The position numbers and the translations under genes were made by a program. A DNA stretch of 64,000 nt from Thalassobius vesicularis (lineage in GTDB: Bacteria; Pseudomonadota; Alphaproteobacteria; Rhodobacterales; Rhodobacteraceae), in NCBI RefSeq assembly GCF_004799325.1, contig NZ_SSMD01000008.1, positions 1 through 64,000 on the forward strand, read 5' to 3'. Below are positions 1 through 9,146 of the stretch, in pieces. Position 1 is the stretch's first letter; every line of letters begins with the position of its first letter. Below the pieces are notes generated by a model that saw only the letters and a list, made by a program, of their open reading frames with translations, searched no databases and was not told the origin of the DNA.

Positions 1-288
1 GCGTTGTTCGACACCGCCCGCGCCGAGCGGATCGGTCTGTTGACCGAGGTTGTCGCGCCGGGCGACCTGGACGCCACGGTGAACCGGGTGGTGCATGATC
101 ACCTTCAGGCCGCGCCGGGTGCGGTGGCCGATACCAAGGCGCTGATCGCCTATGTCGCGTCCCACGATCTGGAGACCAACATGATCTACACCGCCGACCG
201 GCTGGCCGATGCGTGGGAGACGGAGGAAGGTATCGAAGGCATCAACAGTTTCATCAACAAGGGCGTTCCGTCATGGCGGGTGAAATGA
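1..288 (+). CDS. enoyl-CoA hydratase/isomerase, 3' end only
   Basis: The window opens inside this gene; about 95 C-terminal residues are visible up to the stop at 286-288. The helical tail, with an ADTKALI segment and a closing NKGVPSW motif, fits the C-terminus of crotonase-family enoyl-CoA hydratases, which hydrate 2-enoyl-CoA in beta-oxidation-like pathways. The catalytic part lies outside the window, so substrate cannot be read. The stop overlaps the start of the carboxylase gene (ATGA), so it is the upstream member of a hydratase-carboxylase-dehydrogenase operon of the kind used for leucine/isovalerate or branched terpenoid acids. Confidence 0.75.
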   Translation, partial: ALFDTARAERIGLLTEVVAPGDLDATVNRVVHDHLQAAPGAVADTKALIAYVASHDLETNMIYTADRLADAWETEEGIEGINSFINKGVPSWRVK

Positions 289-2288
289 GCTTCACCCGCG
301 TTCTGATCGCCAACCGGGGCGAGATTGCCCGGCGCATCCAGCGCGGGTGCCGCAAACTGGGGCTGGAAAGCGTAGCGGTGTTTTCGGACGCGGACCGCGA
401 CGCGCCCTTCGTGGCCGAGGCCGATCATGCCGTCTGCATCGGCGGGGCCGCCCCGTCGGACAGCTATTTGAACGTCGCGGCCATCCTTGAGGCCGCGCGG
501 GCGACGGGCGCGGATGCGGTACACCCGGGCTATGGTTTTCTGTCTGAGAATGCCGGTTTCGCGGCGGCGGTCGAGGCGGCGGGCCTTGTGTTCATCGGGC
601 CGGAACCCGACGCTATCGCGCGGATGGGCTCCAAGATCGAGGCCAAGGCTGCCGCCGAAGCCGCAGGCGTGCCCGTCCTGCCCGGCTATCGCGGCGAGGA
701 TCAGTCCGACGCGCGCCTGCTGCAAGAGGCCGAGGCGCTTGGCACCCCCTTTCTGGTCAAGGCCAGCGCCGGCGGCGGCGGACGCGGGATGCGGCTGGTC
801 TCCGATCTGGGCGACGCACCCGACGCGATTGCATCTGCCCGGGCCGAAGCGCAGAGCGCCTTCGACGATCCGGCGGTGTTCCTCGAACGCTATGCACCCC
901 GTGCCCGCCACGTCGAAGTGCAGGTTCTGGGCGACACTCACGGCACCGTGCTGCATCTGGGCGACCGCGATTGTTCGCTGCAACGCAACCACCAAAAGCT
1001 GATCGAAGAAGCCCCCGCCGCCGATCTTCCCGAGGCTGTGCGCGACCGCATGCGTGCGGCAGCGGTGCGGTTGGCGCAGGCGATCGGCTATCGCTCCGCC
1101 GGGACGGTGGAATACCTCTATGACCCCGGGCGCGGTGAATACTACTTTCTGGAAATGAATACCCGGTTGCAGGTGGAACACCCCGTGACCGAGGCGATCA
1201 CCGGCATCGATCTGGTCGAATGGCAGTTGCGCATCGCGCGGGGCGAGCCGCTGGCGCTGACGCAAGGCGATGTGCAGTTTGACGGGCACGCCATTGAAAT
1301 CCGCATCGCCGCCGAAAACCCGGCCGAGAATTTCCGCCCCGAAACGGGCGAGATCAGCCTTTGGGCTCCGCCCGCCGGCGTGCGGCTCGATACCGGGGTC
1401 GAGGCAGGCTCGGTCGTCAGCCACCATTACGATTCGATGATTGCCAAGCTGATCGTCCACGCGCCGGATCGGGCCGGTGCGATCCGCCGGGCGGTTGTCG
1501 CAATGGATGCCTTTGCAGTCGGTGGCGTCGGTCTGAACCTGGCCTATCAGCGCGCGTTGCTGACACACCCGGATTTTGAGGCGTTCCGGCACCATACCTC
1601 AGGCCTGCCCGAGATGTTTCCAGGCGGCTGGACTGAACCGTCCGCTGATCCCCGGGACATGGCCCTTGCCGCGATGGCGCTGCATCTGCATCTCGCCCCG
1701 GCGGGCGCGTCGCCCTGGGAAAGCCTGGGGTCATGGCGGCTCACGGCCCCTGCGGGGTGGCCCGGTGCAGCATCCTATTGGGAGACGACCAAAGACGACC
1801 CGATCCGCGTAAACGGCTCCGGGTCGGTGTTGACAGCCGTACAACCGGACGGCCAGACCATCGCGGTCGAGAGTGCCGCCTTAACAGGATGCCGTCTGAG
1901 CGGACGCATCGACGGGGTTCCGTTTTCGCGCACCGCCTATGTCGCGCGCGCGCCGGGTCACTGGCGGGTGCACCTGCAAACCCCTGCCGGAATGACCGCG
2001 ACAGACCTGCGCACGCTGGAAGACCAGCATCTGCAACGTGCCACCGGCGGGTCTGGCGTCGCTGACCTGTTGTCCGCACCCATGCCCGGCGCCGTTGCCG
2101 AGGTGCGTGTCGCACGCGGCGACCGCGTTAAAGCCGGTGACACGCTTGTGGTGCTTGAGGCCATGAAGCTGTTGCAAAGCCTGCCCGCGCCGGTCGCGGG
2201 CGTAGTGACGGAAATCTATTGTGCACCGGGCGACACGGTTGCCGGGCACGCCCCACTTATCAAACTCGATCCAGAGGAAAACACATGA
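285..2288 (+). CDS. acyl-CoA carboxylase alpha subunit (biotin carboxylase + BCCP)
   Basis: About 667 aa, the usual length for the alpha subunit of 3-methylcrotonyl-, propionyl- or geranyl-CoA carboxylase. It carboxylates its own biotin with ATP and bicarbonate and passes CO2 to a beta subunit not in this window. Visible are the N-terminal ANRGEIARR of biotin carboxylase, an ATP-grasp loop ASAGGGGRGM near residue 160, EMNTRLQVEHPVTE, and the C-terminal biotinylation motif EAMKL near residue 627. The start at 285 gives MSFTRVLIANRGE and an ATGA overlap with the hydratase; an in-frame ATG at 273 is possible. The next gene also overlaps by ATGA, so the three are translationally coupled. Which acyl-CoA is used cannot be settled without the beta subunit. 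Confidence 0.92.
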   Translation: MSFTRVLIANRGEIARRIQRGCRKLGLESVAVFSDADRDAPFVAEADHAVCIGGAAPSDSYLNVAAILEAARATGADAVHPGYGFLSENAGFAAAVEAAGLVFIGPEPDAIARMGSKIEAKAAAEAAGVPVLPGYRGEDQSDARLLQEAEALGTPFLVKASAGGGGRGMRLVSDLGDAPDAIASARAEAQSAFDDPAVFLERYAPRARHVEVQVLGDTHGTVLHLGDRDCSLQRNHQKLIEEAPAADLPEAVRDRMRAAAVRLAQAIGYRSAGTVEYLYDPGRGEYYFLEMNTRLQVEHPVTEAITGIDLVEWQLRIARGEPLALTQGDVQFDGHAIEIRIAAENPAENFRPETGEISLWAPPAGVRLDTGVEAGSVVSHHYDSMIAKLIVHAPDRAGAIRRAVVAMDAFAVGGVGLNLAYQRALLTHPDFEAFRHHTSGLPEMFPGGWTEPSADPRDMALAAMALHLHLAPAGASPWESLGSWRLTAPAGWPGAASYWETTKDDPIRVNGSGSVLTAVQPDGQTIAVESAALTGCRLSGRIDGVPFSRTAYVARAPGHWRVHLQTPAGMTATDLRTLEDQHLQRATGGSGVADLLSAPMPGAVAEVRVARGDRVKAGDTLVVLEAMKLLQSLPAPVAGVVTEIYCAPGDTVAGHAPLIKLDPEENT

Positions 2289-3451
2289 CCAGACAAGACA
2301 ACATCACCGCGGCCTCCGGCCCGTTCAACGAAGACCTCAACTTGATCCGCGACCAGCTGCGCCGGTTCATCGAAACCGAGGTGACCGCCAAGGCCGAGGC
2401 CTGGGAAGAGGAGGGCATGGTGCCCCGCGACGTGCTGCGCCGGATGGGTGATCTCGGCGTTCTGGGGATGCGCTATGACGAACAGTATGGCGGCGCGGGG
2501 CTGGACGTGATGTCCAGCGTGGTTTTGGCCGAAGAGGTCGGGCGATCCACCTTCGGCGGATTCTCGGCCACGGTTCTGGTCCACACCGACATGGCGTCGC
2601 CGCATCTGGAAAACGCCGGCACGCCCGAACAGAAGGCGCGGTGGATGCCGTCGATCACCTCTGGCGAAATGATCACCGCCGTCGCCGTGACCGAGCCGGG
2701 CGCGGGCTCGGACGTGGCCGGCATGCGCACCCGCGCGGTGCGGGACGGGTCGGATTGGGTGCTGAACGGCACCAAGATGTTCATCACCAACGGCGTGCAT
2801 GGCGATCTCTACTTTGTCGGTGCCAAGACCGATCCCGATGCCAAGGGGTCGCGCGGGATCACCATATTTGCGGTCGAAAAAGGCACGCCGGGCTTTTCGG
2901 TCGGACGGGCGTTGAACAAGACCGGCTGGCTGTGCTCGGACACTGCCGAACTGATCTTCGAAGATGTCCGCATCCCGGCCGAAAACGTTCTGGGCGAGGT
3001 CAACCGCGGCTTCTATTCGGTAATGAAGAACTTCCAGAACGAACGCATCGTCCTGGGTGCGATGGCCTGTGCCGAAGCGCAAACCGCGCTGGACATGACC
3101 GTGGATTACGTCAAGCAGCGCAGGGCCTTTGGCGGCGTTCTGTGGGACAAGCAGGCCGTGCGCCAACGGCTGGCCGACTGTCAGACGCGGATCGCGGCAG
3201 GACGTCAGCTGGTCTATCACGCCGCCGGTCTGGATGCCGCGGGCGGTGACTGCGTGAAAGAGGTCTCGATGGTCAAAGCCTATTGCGGCGAACTGGTGAA
3301 CAGCGTGCTTTATGACTGCGTCCAGTTTCACGGCGGCATGGGTTATATGCGCGAAACACCGGTGGAACGCATGTCACGCGATGCCCGTGTGCAGGCCATC
3401 GGCGGCGGGGCGAGCGAAGTCATGTTGGAAGAAGTCGCCAAGCGCATGTGA
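2285..3451 (+). CDS. acyl-CoA dehydrogenase
   Basis: 388 aa, a normal full-length FAD-dependent acyl-CoA dehydrogenase. The signature VTEPGAGSD sits near residue 135, FITNG follows, and the C-terminal part has QFHGGMGYMRE and GGGASEVMLEE. At the place where many family members carry the catalytic glutamate (EGT) this protein has glycine (GGGAS), as in isovaleryl-CoA dehydrogenase-like members that use a glutamate earlier in the chain. It should form the alpha,beta double bond before the carboxylase and hydratase steps. The start codon overlaps the carboxylase stop (ATGA at 2285-2288). Leucine/isovalerate or citronellyl/geranyl-type substrates are inferred alternatives. Confidence 0.9.
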   Translation: MTRQDNITAASGPFNEDLNLIRDQLRRFIETEVTAKAEAWEEEGMVPRDVLRRMGDLGVLGMRYDEQYGGAGLDVMSSVVLAEEVGRSTFGGFSATVLVHTDMASPHLENAGTPEQKARWMPSITSGEMITAVAVTEPGAGSDVAGMRTRAVRDGSDWVLNGTKMFITNGVHGDLYFVGAKTDPDAKGSRGITIFAVEKGTPGFSVGRALNKTGWLCSDTAELIFEDVRIPAENVLGEVNRGFYSVMKNFQNERIVLGAMACAEAQTALDMTVDYVKQRRAFGGVLWDKQAVRQRLADCQTRIAAGRQLVYHAAGLDAAGGDCVKEVSMVKAYCGELVNSVLYDCVQFHGGMGYMRETPVERMSRDARVQAIGGGASEVMLEEVAKRM

Positions 3452-3498
3452 GCTTACTATCCAAAAAATAACAATCTTCAGAAACAAGGACGAAAAAG

Positions 3499-4065
3499 AT
3501 GAATCTGGAAACCACTCAAAGCCAATCAGTCGCAAGACTGACCCGAGAAATCTCGATAATACTCGTCGGCACAATTCTTTTGGCACTATCCGCCAAAATC
3601 GTGGTGCCGTTCTACCCCGTACCTATGTCTACACAGACCCTGGTTGTCTTGGGTCTGGGCCTTTTCCTGGGGCCGGTGCGCAGTAGTCTTGTTGTTGTGA
3701 CATACCTTTTTGAAGGTCTGCTTGGCCTGCCGGTCTTCGCAGGCACGCCTCCGGCTCCGGCCGGACTGGCGTATATTGCGGGTCCCACAGGCGGATACCT
3801 GATAGGCTTCGCACTTGCAGCGGCGGCTGCCGGTTGGGTTGTTCAAGCACTGCAAGGACTTTGGCCTTCATTCAGAGCATCTGTCGCGGTCTTTTTGGGC
3901 TCGATACTCATGTATTGCGCAGGGCTGTTCTGGTTGGGTGGCTTTGTCGGCTATGGCGAAAAGTTGCTGAACGCCGGTCTTTACCCGTTCCTTCTCGGGG
4001 ATCTGACGAAGGCGACAATTGCTGTAGTTCTGTATACTGCTTACCATAATCGCCGCGCTGTGTGA
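3499..4065 (+). CDS. bioY: BioY biotin transporter S-component
   Basis: 188 aa integral membrane protein with about six hydrophobic segments and the BioY landmarks VPFYPVPMSTQTL, the LVVVTYLFEGLLGLPVFAG region, and GPTGGYLIGFA. BioY binds biotin with high affinity and works alone or with an ECF energising module, which is absent nearby. An AAGGA ribosome-binding site (3486-3490) lies 9 bases before the ATG. Its position 47 bases after a biotin-dependent carboxylase operon suggests that biotin uptake is provided along with the enzyme that needs it. I saw no BioR-type operator upstream. Confidence 0.93.
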   Translation: MNLETTQSQSVARLTREISIILVGTILLALSAKIVVPFYPVPMSTQTLVVLGLGLFLGPVRSSLVVVTYLFEGLLGLPVFAGTPPAPAGLAYIAGPTGGYLIGFALAAAAAGWVVQALQGLWPSFRASVAVFLGSILMYCAGLFWLGGFVGYGEKLLNAGLYPFLLGDLTKATIAVVLYTAYHNRRAV

Positions 4066-4071
4066 CTGCCA

Positions 4072-4116
4072 GACCAAGACTGTATCAGACTGTTTCAGTC
4101 TCATACGGTCTTGGTC
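4072..4116. repeat. long imperfect inverted repeat after bioY
   Basis: Two 20-base arms (4072-4091 and 4097-4116) flank a 5-base loop and match at 18 of 20 positions. It starts just after the bioY stop. There is no run of T after either arm, so a simple intrinsic terminator is not convincing; an RNA-stabilising hairpin or an operator is equally possible. Confidence 0.6.
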
Positions 4117-4251
4117 CAATATAAGTTGAAATGGTCCGATGCCGGATTTGACAGGCACCGGACGCCAGCCTGAGGTTTCCGGCGCCATGCGAGAGCAATG
4201 CGCAAAACTGTGCGAACCAAATTGTTCGCAATCAATACCTGGTCGCACACA

Positions 4252-5085
4252 ATGAAAAGAAGCAGCATGTTTTTCTCAGAGCCGGAGCCTTGCCGCGCGA
4301 AGGGAGTCGAATTGGCCCCTGGAATTCTGAGGATCGTCGCGAACAATCCCGGAAAGATGACCTACCACGGGACAAATAGCTACATCATTGATACGCCTGA
4401 TGGTCGGTTCATAATCGACCCCGGCCCAGCAGAAGACAGTACACATTTCGAGGCAATCATCAAAAATTTGGGGGCCAAACCATCCGGGATTCTGCTCACA
4501 CACCACCATTCTGATCATTTTGGAGTCGTCCCAGCCCTGCGAGCACGGACAGACGCACCTGTTTATGCCTCACGGGCATTCCCTGACGATGCATTTCGAC
4601 CTGACCGGTTTCTGGAGGACGGACAGGTCATTGCCGGTCTTACCGTCCTGCACACACCTGGTCACGCGAGCGACCACCTTTGTTTCGCGAGACCTGACGG
4701 AGTGCTCTTCACGGGCGACCACGTTATGAGTTGGAACAGTTCGATCGTCAGCCCCCCTGACGGAAACATGCACGACTACTGCGCGCAGCTACAGCGGCTG
4801 ATTGAGCGCGACGATAGGATCTACTTTCCGGGGCACGGACCTATACTCCGGGATCCGCAACCTTACGTCAAACGGTTGCTTTCCAACCGCATGCGTCGCG
4901 AGGCGGAGATCCTCGCCCACCTCTCAAACACCCCGGATTCGGTCCAGAATATCGCCGCTTCCGTCTACCAGAAAACCGACCCACATATCGCAATGGCCGC
5001 AGAACGAAACGTTGCGGCGCATCTGGAGAAGCTGTTGTCTGAGTCGCGGGTGGTACAAGATGGCGAGGCCTGGAAATTAACATAA
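4252..5085 (+). CDS. MBL-fold metallohydrolase
   Basis: 277 aa from the ATG at 4252 (MKRSSMFF); a longer form from 4198 is less likely. The zinc-binding motif THHHSDHFG of metallo-beta-lactamase-fold hydrolases lies near residue 85, followed by HTPGHASDH, TGDHVM and FPGHGP, which supply the remaining metal ligands. The layout, with a C-terminal winged-helix-like tail, is that of the LACTB2-like group, whose members include RNases and thioester hydrolases. The substrate is unknown. It is preceded by the inverted repeat at 4072-4116 and is probably its own transcription unit. Confidence 0.85.
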   Translation: MKRSSMFFSEPEPCRAKGVELAPGILRIVANNPGKMTYHGTNSYIIDTPDGRFIIDPGPAEDSTHFEAIIKNLGAKPSGILLTHHHSDHFGVVPALRARTDAPVYASRAFPDDAFRPDRFLEDGQVIAGLTVLHTPGHASDHLCFARPDGVLFTGDHVMSWNSSIVSPPDGNMHDYCAQLQRLIERDDRIYFPGHGPILRDPQPYVKRLLSNRMRREAEILAHLSNTPDSVQNIAASVYQKTDPHIAMAAERNVAAHLEKLLSESRVVQDGEAWKLT

Positions 5086-5150
5086 ACTTCACTATCGGAT
5101 CTTGACGTTCTCCGCGGGGTTTTCCCGGCTCCAAAGCTTGGCAAGCGAAC

Positions 5151-5993
5151 TTACCTGGAAATTTCCCCTGCCAGAACCGCCCGTCCGTGCACTGCCAACG
5201 TCGCTGAAAACCTCTGGCACCCAAACTTGCGGACTACATCGAGTACCCGCGCTTCGTAGGCAGCGTGCCCGATCAAACGACACAGGTCGGACGCATGGAA
5301 CTGGCGGTTCGCAGTCGGCGCGGCTTGCATCTGTTTCAGCAATTCGCGCTCTTTAGGGTCCGTTATTGGTCTCGCGGGCGGCTTGACCGCGGGTCGAGTT
5401 GGAGTTCCCGAAGAATTTCGCCATCGACGCATGAAGCCAAGCAGGAAGCCGGCCGGCACCCTGCCGTTGCCTCGGGACCGGTTGAAGGCGAGGAAGCGAT
5501 CCCAAATGACCTGGGTGTCGATGTTCCAGCAAGGCAACGTGGCCTTCGCTGCTTTGATGAGCTCTGCCCAACTGGTCTGGAAAACGTTCGAACTCGCGGT
5601 GATTTCGATCAGCCCTGAGAAGATAGTTTTGTTATTATTATCTCTAGATAGTGATGTGTCGCCTTCACCTGACACGAGATCATGGGTTTCACTCTCCTCG
5701 TCGAAGGCGGAAAACCGAAAGATCCAGGGCGCGAACTTGCCATTCGGCTTCGCCCGCTCGAGCTGCAACTCCGAAGCCTCAAGTTCGTTCAGAAGAACCG
5801 TAAGATACTGCCGTGAGACACCCATCTTCTCCGCCAGGGCCGAGAGGGTGAAGGCTGCCGTTCCGCGCGACAAACCGTTGTAGCCATCCTTCCAGGCGAT
5901 GGCGTCGAGGATGAGGGTGGCAAGCTTGTGCGCTGCAACAGAGAGATTTGTCTGCGTGATCCGTCGCAGGATCAGGCCGGTCGTAGGTTCCAT
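5151..5993 (-). CDS. winged helix-turn-helix DNA-binding protein, function unknown
   Basis: 280 aa from the ATG at 5993 (MEPTTGL); the frame stays open further upstream but without a good start. An N-terminal segment (about residues 20-85) reads as a winged helix, with LSALAEKMGVSRQYLTVLL as the likely helix-turn-helix. The middle is acidic and the C-terminal half, with CWNIDTQVIWDRFLAFNRSRGN, is not one I recognise. It lies at the border between the catabolic genes and the conjugation region, transcribed toward the former, with no close operon partner. A replication- or transfer-related regulator is a guess from position only. Confidence 0.6.
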   Translation of the reverse strand: MEPTTGLILRRITQTNLSVAAHKLATLILDAIAWKDGYNGLSRGTAAFTLSALAEKMGVSRQYLTVLLNELEASELQLERAKPNGKFAPWIFRFSAFDEESETHDLVSGEGDTSLSRDNNNKTIFSGLIEITASSNVFQTSWAELIKAAKATLPCWNIDTQVIWDRFLAFNRSRGNGRVPAGFLLGFMRRWRNSSGTPTRPAVKPPARPITDPKERELLKQMQAAPTANRQFHASDLCRLIGHAAYEARVLDVVRKFGCQRFSATLAVHGRAVLAGEISR

Positions 5994-6229
5994 GGTCGAG
6001 GTCTCCTTGGAGATCCGACGCCATGTCGTGAGACAACAACATTCTTGCCAGCAAAACAACTTTGCTGGTTGCAGGTGTTTTAGCGGTGCGCTAGGAAACT
6101 CTTGTTCACGGAGTTTTCTAGCACGGCGTCAGGCTTCACGGTCTGGCGTCGTCTCCTTTTTGGGCGTTTTGCACAGCCGTCCGTGCGGGGTTGTGAGGAC
6201 GCGCGCGGCAAAACCGCGTGCAGATTTTG

Positions 6230-6886
6230 TCAGTAGCGAACTTCTTCAGAACCATAGTTCCCGGCGTGATCACGCCAGTCGACGAAGACGGAGCGGTAGA
6301 AGTAGCTGCCGCATCCATTCGGAATGCTCAGGTCAGATGCAGCCGGCACTTGGCCCACGTTGGATCTTGTCCATCGGTAATCGCCTTGCACACCGTAGGA
6401 CCCCAATCGCGTGGAGTCGCTGCGATTGCAGTCACCATCACGGTTCTCGTGCTGGCGGTACTGGATGTGATAGACGCGAATGCTGCGCACGAAATCAAAG
6501 GCGTCGCCTGAGATGTCGATGTCGGCGCCATCTGTGGTTTGAACCTTGATCACCTGTCCGTCGTCCGGGAAGGACTGCCGGGGCAGGGTGGCTTGGAATG
6601 CGGTGTCGAACAGGCGCTCGGCCGGGCCGGGGCTTTCCAAAGGAGAGAACGCCACCCCCATAGGGCAGCGCCATATCTGGAGCGGCGGCTCGATGGGCCA
6701 AGGGGTGATCCGGCGTATGAATACGGCTCGAGCATGGGCACAAGGTGCCGATGCTGGCCAGCCACCAGCAAGACAGAGCAGGATGGCGCAATCCACTTGG
6801 TAGGCACTTGCGGGCGTCGCAAGAGGAACTTGGCCCGAAAGCGTCAATGTCGCGGCCATCGCCAGCCGCACGATATGGCGTCTCAT
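6230..6886 (-). CDS. TrbM/KikA-like secreted conjugation protein
   Basis: 218 aa with a clear signal peptide (MRRHIVRLAMAATLTLSG..., cleavage after ASA near residue 28). The mature N-terminus has DCAILLCLAGG followed by a spaced Cys and WRCP, the cysteine pattern of TrbM/KikA proteins of conjugation systems, which are periplasmic. The C-terminal half, with several Cys and aromatic residues, is specific to this version. It sits about 2.3 kb before the virB operon on the opposite strand. The family assignment rests on the short Cys-rich segment and its context, so it is moderate. Confidence 0.55.
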   Translation of the reverse strand: MRRHIVRLAMAATLTLSGQVPLATPASAYQVDCAILLCLAGGWPASAPCAHARAVFIRRITPWPIEPPLQIWRCPMGVAFSPLESPGPAERLFDTAFQATLPRQSFPDDGQVIKVQTTDGADIDISGDAFDFVRSIRVYHIQYRQHENRDGDCNRSDSTRLGSYGVQGDYRWTRSNVGQVPAASDLSIPNGCGSYFYRSVFVDWRDHAGNYGSEEVRY

Positions 6887-7048
6887 GTATCGACTCCCCA
6901 CAAAACTATTCGCGCGAATACAATACAACATGATTGACAGCAATCAGATTTCTTTGATTGGGATATCCGGCTCGAAGGCCCAGGATCTACGTTTTGGATG
7001 CGGCAATTGCTCGGAGAAGCCAGTCAGCGAGACTCAATCACTTGCTTT

Positions 7049-7438
7049 ATGTCTACTTATGCATACATAAAGGCCGCAATAAGACCGAGGATAGAAGCAT
7101 TGCCTGCGTCATACCTTCCGCCCCCCGCAGCCAAGCGGGCGATCCGCAAGCTCGGGTCCGATATCCGTGACGCACGTTTGCGCCGCGGCTTGCCGGCGTC
7201 TGTTGTCGCCGAGCGGGCGGGTATTGCGCGCTCAACCTACCACAAGATCGAAAAAGGTGATGCTGGCGTGTCCATCGGCATCTATGCTGCTGTGCTGCAA
7301 GCATTGAACCTGATGGATGGACTTGCAGATCTCGCTGATGCCAGGAACGATCCCCAAGGTGCACATGCAGCTCTTGAGCGCTTGCCGAAACGCGCGGTTC
7401 TTGCGCGCAAGAAGCCTGGCTCCAAGGAGAGCAGCTAG
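7049..7438 (+). CDS. hipB: HipB-like antitoxin (XRE family)
   Basis: About 129 aa from the ATG at 7049; an alternative start at 6998 adds 17 residues. The central part is a Cro/C1-type helix-turn-helix: GSDIRDARLRRGLPASVVAE, then ARSTYHKIEKGDAGVSI. It ends three bases before hipA, the standard antitoxin-first order. HipB neutralises HipA and represses the pair by binding its own promoter; I could not find a convincing TATCC-N8-GGATA operator upstream. Confidence 0.82.
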   Translation: MSTYAYIKAAIRPRIEALPASYLPPPAAKRAIRKLGSDIRDARLRRGLPASVVAERAGIARSTYHKIEKGDAGVSIGIYAAVLQALNLMDGLADLADARNDPQGAHAALERLPKRAVLARKKPGSKESS

Positions 7439-7441
7439 GCC

Positions 7442-8698
7442 ATGGCAGAACGGGTCGTCGAAATCGACATCGAGCTCGATGGTGCGATGGTGCCTGTCGG
7501 GACCATGCGTTGCGTGCCATCCCGGGCGCGCGAAACCGTCGTTTTCGAATACTCGGACGATTGGCTGAACCGGCCAGAGCGGTTTGCTATTGATCAGGGC
7601 GTGCCTCTCTCGCCCGGGCCGTTTGTGCCATCAGGCAACGGAGAAATGTTTCCAGCCCTTGGCGACAGTGCCCCAGACAACTGGGGTCGTGCCTTGATGC
7701 GGCGTCGGGAACGGCGCCGCGCTGCGCGGGAGGAACGTCCGGTTCGGACCTTGTTCGAGACAGATTATCTTATGGGTGTCTCCGATGTCAGCCGCATCGG
7801 AGCCTTGCGGCTGCGATGGCGGGGCGATGCCGACTATGCCGCGCCCATCCAAGATGGCGTTCCGGGGTACATCGCGCTCCAGCGCCTTCTCGACGCAGTC
7901 GGGCGTTTCGAAGCTGGCGAGGAACGAGACGAGGACCTCGATCTCCTTTTTGCGCCCGGAGCATCGCTTGGCGGTGCACGCCCAAAATGCTCGGTCTATG
8001 ATGTGCAGGGCAAGCTCTCGATTGCCAAGTTTCCCAAGGCTGACGACGATTACAGCAAGGAACGCTGGGAGGAAGTCGCCGCGCGATTGGCAGATCGGGC
8101 CGGCCTTGCCATGGCTGATCACTCTCTGGCAAACATCGGTGACCAGCCGGTCTATCTGAGCGCCCGGTTTGACCGACGCGCAGCTGGCGAACGCATCCCG
8201 TATATGTCAGCCATGACCATGACCCAGAACCGGGATGGCGTATCTGGCAGCTATCTCGAGATCGTAGACGCGATCACAAGGACTGGCAGCCAGGCTGCCA
8301 GGGATCGCGAAGAACTCTATCGCCGCCTTGTCTTCACTGTTCTGGTGTCGAATACGGATGACCATATGCGCAATCACGGGTTTCTATGGGATGGGCCAGC
8401 TGGATGGCGGCTGTCGCCGGCGTTCGACATCAACCCGACGTCCCAGTTGGAAAAACCGCGTGTCCTGCAGACACGGATCGATTTCGACGACGGGACCTGT
8501 GACATTGACCTGGTGTTGGCCGTGGCACCTGAATTCGGCCTCCGCACCCAACACGCCCGGGAGATCGTCTCTGAAGTGGCAAAAGCGACAGCGACGTGGC
8601 GCGAAGTTGCGCATCAGGTCGGGGCTCCGGCACGCGAGCTCGACTATCTTGAAAGTGCTTTCGAGCACGACGATCTGGAGAAGGCTTTGACGCTTTAA
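7442..8698 (+). CDS. hipA: HipA-like serine/threonine kinase toxin
   Basis: 418 aa, close to the usual HipA length. Kinase features: the glycine-rich loop SLGGARPK near residue 178, the ATP-binding lysine in SIAKFPKADD, the catalytic NTDDHMRNHG near residue 302, and the metal-binding SPAFDINP. In characterised systems HipA phosphorylates glutamyl-tRNA synthetase and causes growth arrest. It is coupled to hipB with three bases between, and a hairpin follows its stop. All key residues look intact, so it is likely a working plasmid-stabilising or stress module. Confidence 0.9.
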   Translation: MAERVVEIDIELDGAMVPVGTMRCVPSRARETVVFEYSDDWLNRPERFAIDQGVPLSPGPFVPSGNGEMFPALGDSAPDNWGRALMRRRERRRAAREERPVRTLFETDYLMGVSDVSRIGALRLRWRGDADYAAPIQDGVPGYIALQRLLDAVGRFEAGEERDEDLDLLFAPGASLGGARPKCSVYDVQGKLSIAKFPKADDDYSKERWEEVAARLADRAGLAMADHSLANIGDQPVYLSARFDRRAAGERIPYMSAMTMTQNRDGVSGSYLEIVDAITRTGSQAARDREELYRRLVFTVLVSNTDDHMRNHGFLWDGPAGWRLSPAFDINPTSQLEKPRVLQTRIDFDDGTCDIDLVLAVAPEFGLRTQHAREIVSEVAKATATWREVAHQVGAPARELDYLESAFEHDDLEKALTL

Positions 8699-8699
8699 C

Positions 8700-8715
8700 G
8701 TCCGCTTATGCGGAC
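8700..8715. terminator. hairpin after hipA
   Basis: Six-base perfect arms, GTCCGC and GCGGAC, around TTAT directly follow the hipA stop codon. The sequence after it is AT-rich (ATTAAATTC) but lacks a solid T run, so termination is plausible rather than certain. It also separates hipA from the convergent small gene. Confidence 0.4.
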
Positions 8716-8770
8716 ATTAAATTCATATAGTGTCTGCTTTCAAAGTCTCCAACATGGAGACGACGAAGAG

Positions 8771-9055
8771 TCATTCCAATATCTCGACCAGCCTTCCGTA
8801 GTCCCGGCTAACCTCCTGTGCCTCGTGAAAGGCGCGTTGGCGCTCGGCGTCCAAGCAGCGGAAGTATTCTTGTATGTCGGCAATGTAGCCCTCGAAATCA
8901 GAACGGAGCAGATCGGCATATTCTCGAATGTCTTCGGACCGCTCAGGCAGGAAAGGCCGTTCCGGCGCGGTACATGCATTGGCGATTTGGCCAATCGACG
9001 CGAGAGGCACAACAAGACCAAGCAAACCGTATCGAAATGCACAAAACATGCGCAT
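8771..9055 (-). CDS. small secreted protein, conserved type, unknown function
   Basis: 94 aa from the ATG at 9055 (one at 9079 is possible). A signal peptide (MRMFCAFRYGLLGLVVPLASIGQIANA) precedes a short mature chain with CTAPERPF and YFRCLDAE, two cysteines that could pair, and otherwise helical character. It faces hipA and is divergent from the virB operon, whose products act in the same compartment, so a periplasmic accessory role in conjugation is plausible but unproven. Confidence 0.6.
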   Translation of the reverse strand: MRMFCAFRYGLLGLVVPLASIGQIANACTAPERPFLPERSEDIREYADLLRSDFEGYIADIQEYFRCLDAERQRAFHEAQEVSRDYGRLVEILE

Positions 9056-9146
9056 GGCAAAACTCCTTTGCCACTTCAAATTTATGGTTTCGTGCGGTAG
9101 CTACCTATTGCAGCCAAAGACGGTTCGTCAACTCAAATAAATCGTC

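Noticed and set aside
186-1595. 469-codon minus-strand open frame
   Set aside because: Antisense to the well-supported carboxylase gene, with His/Arg/Gly-rich shadow composition.
3452-3498. BioR operator before bioY
   Set aside because: No TTATCTATAA-like site is present in the gap.
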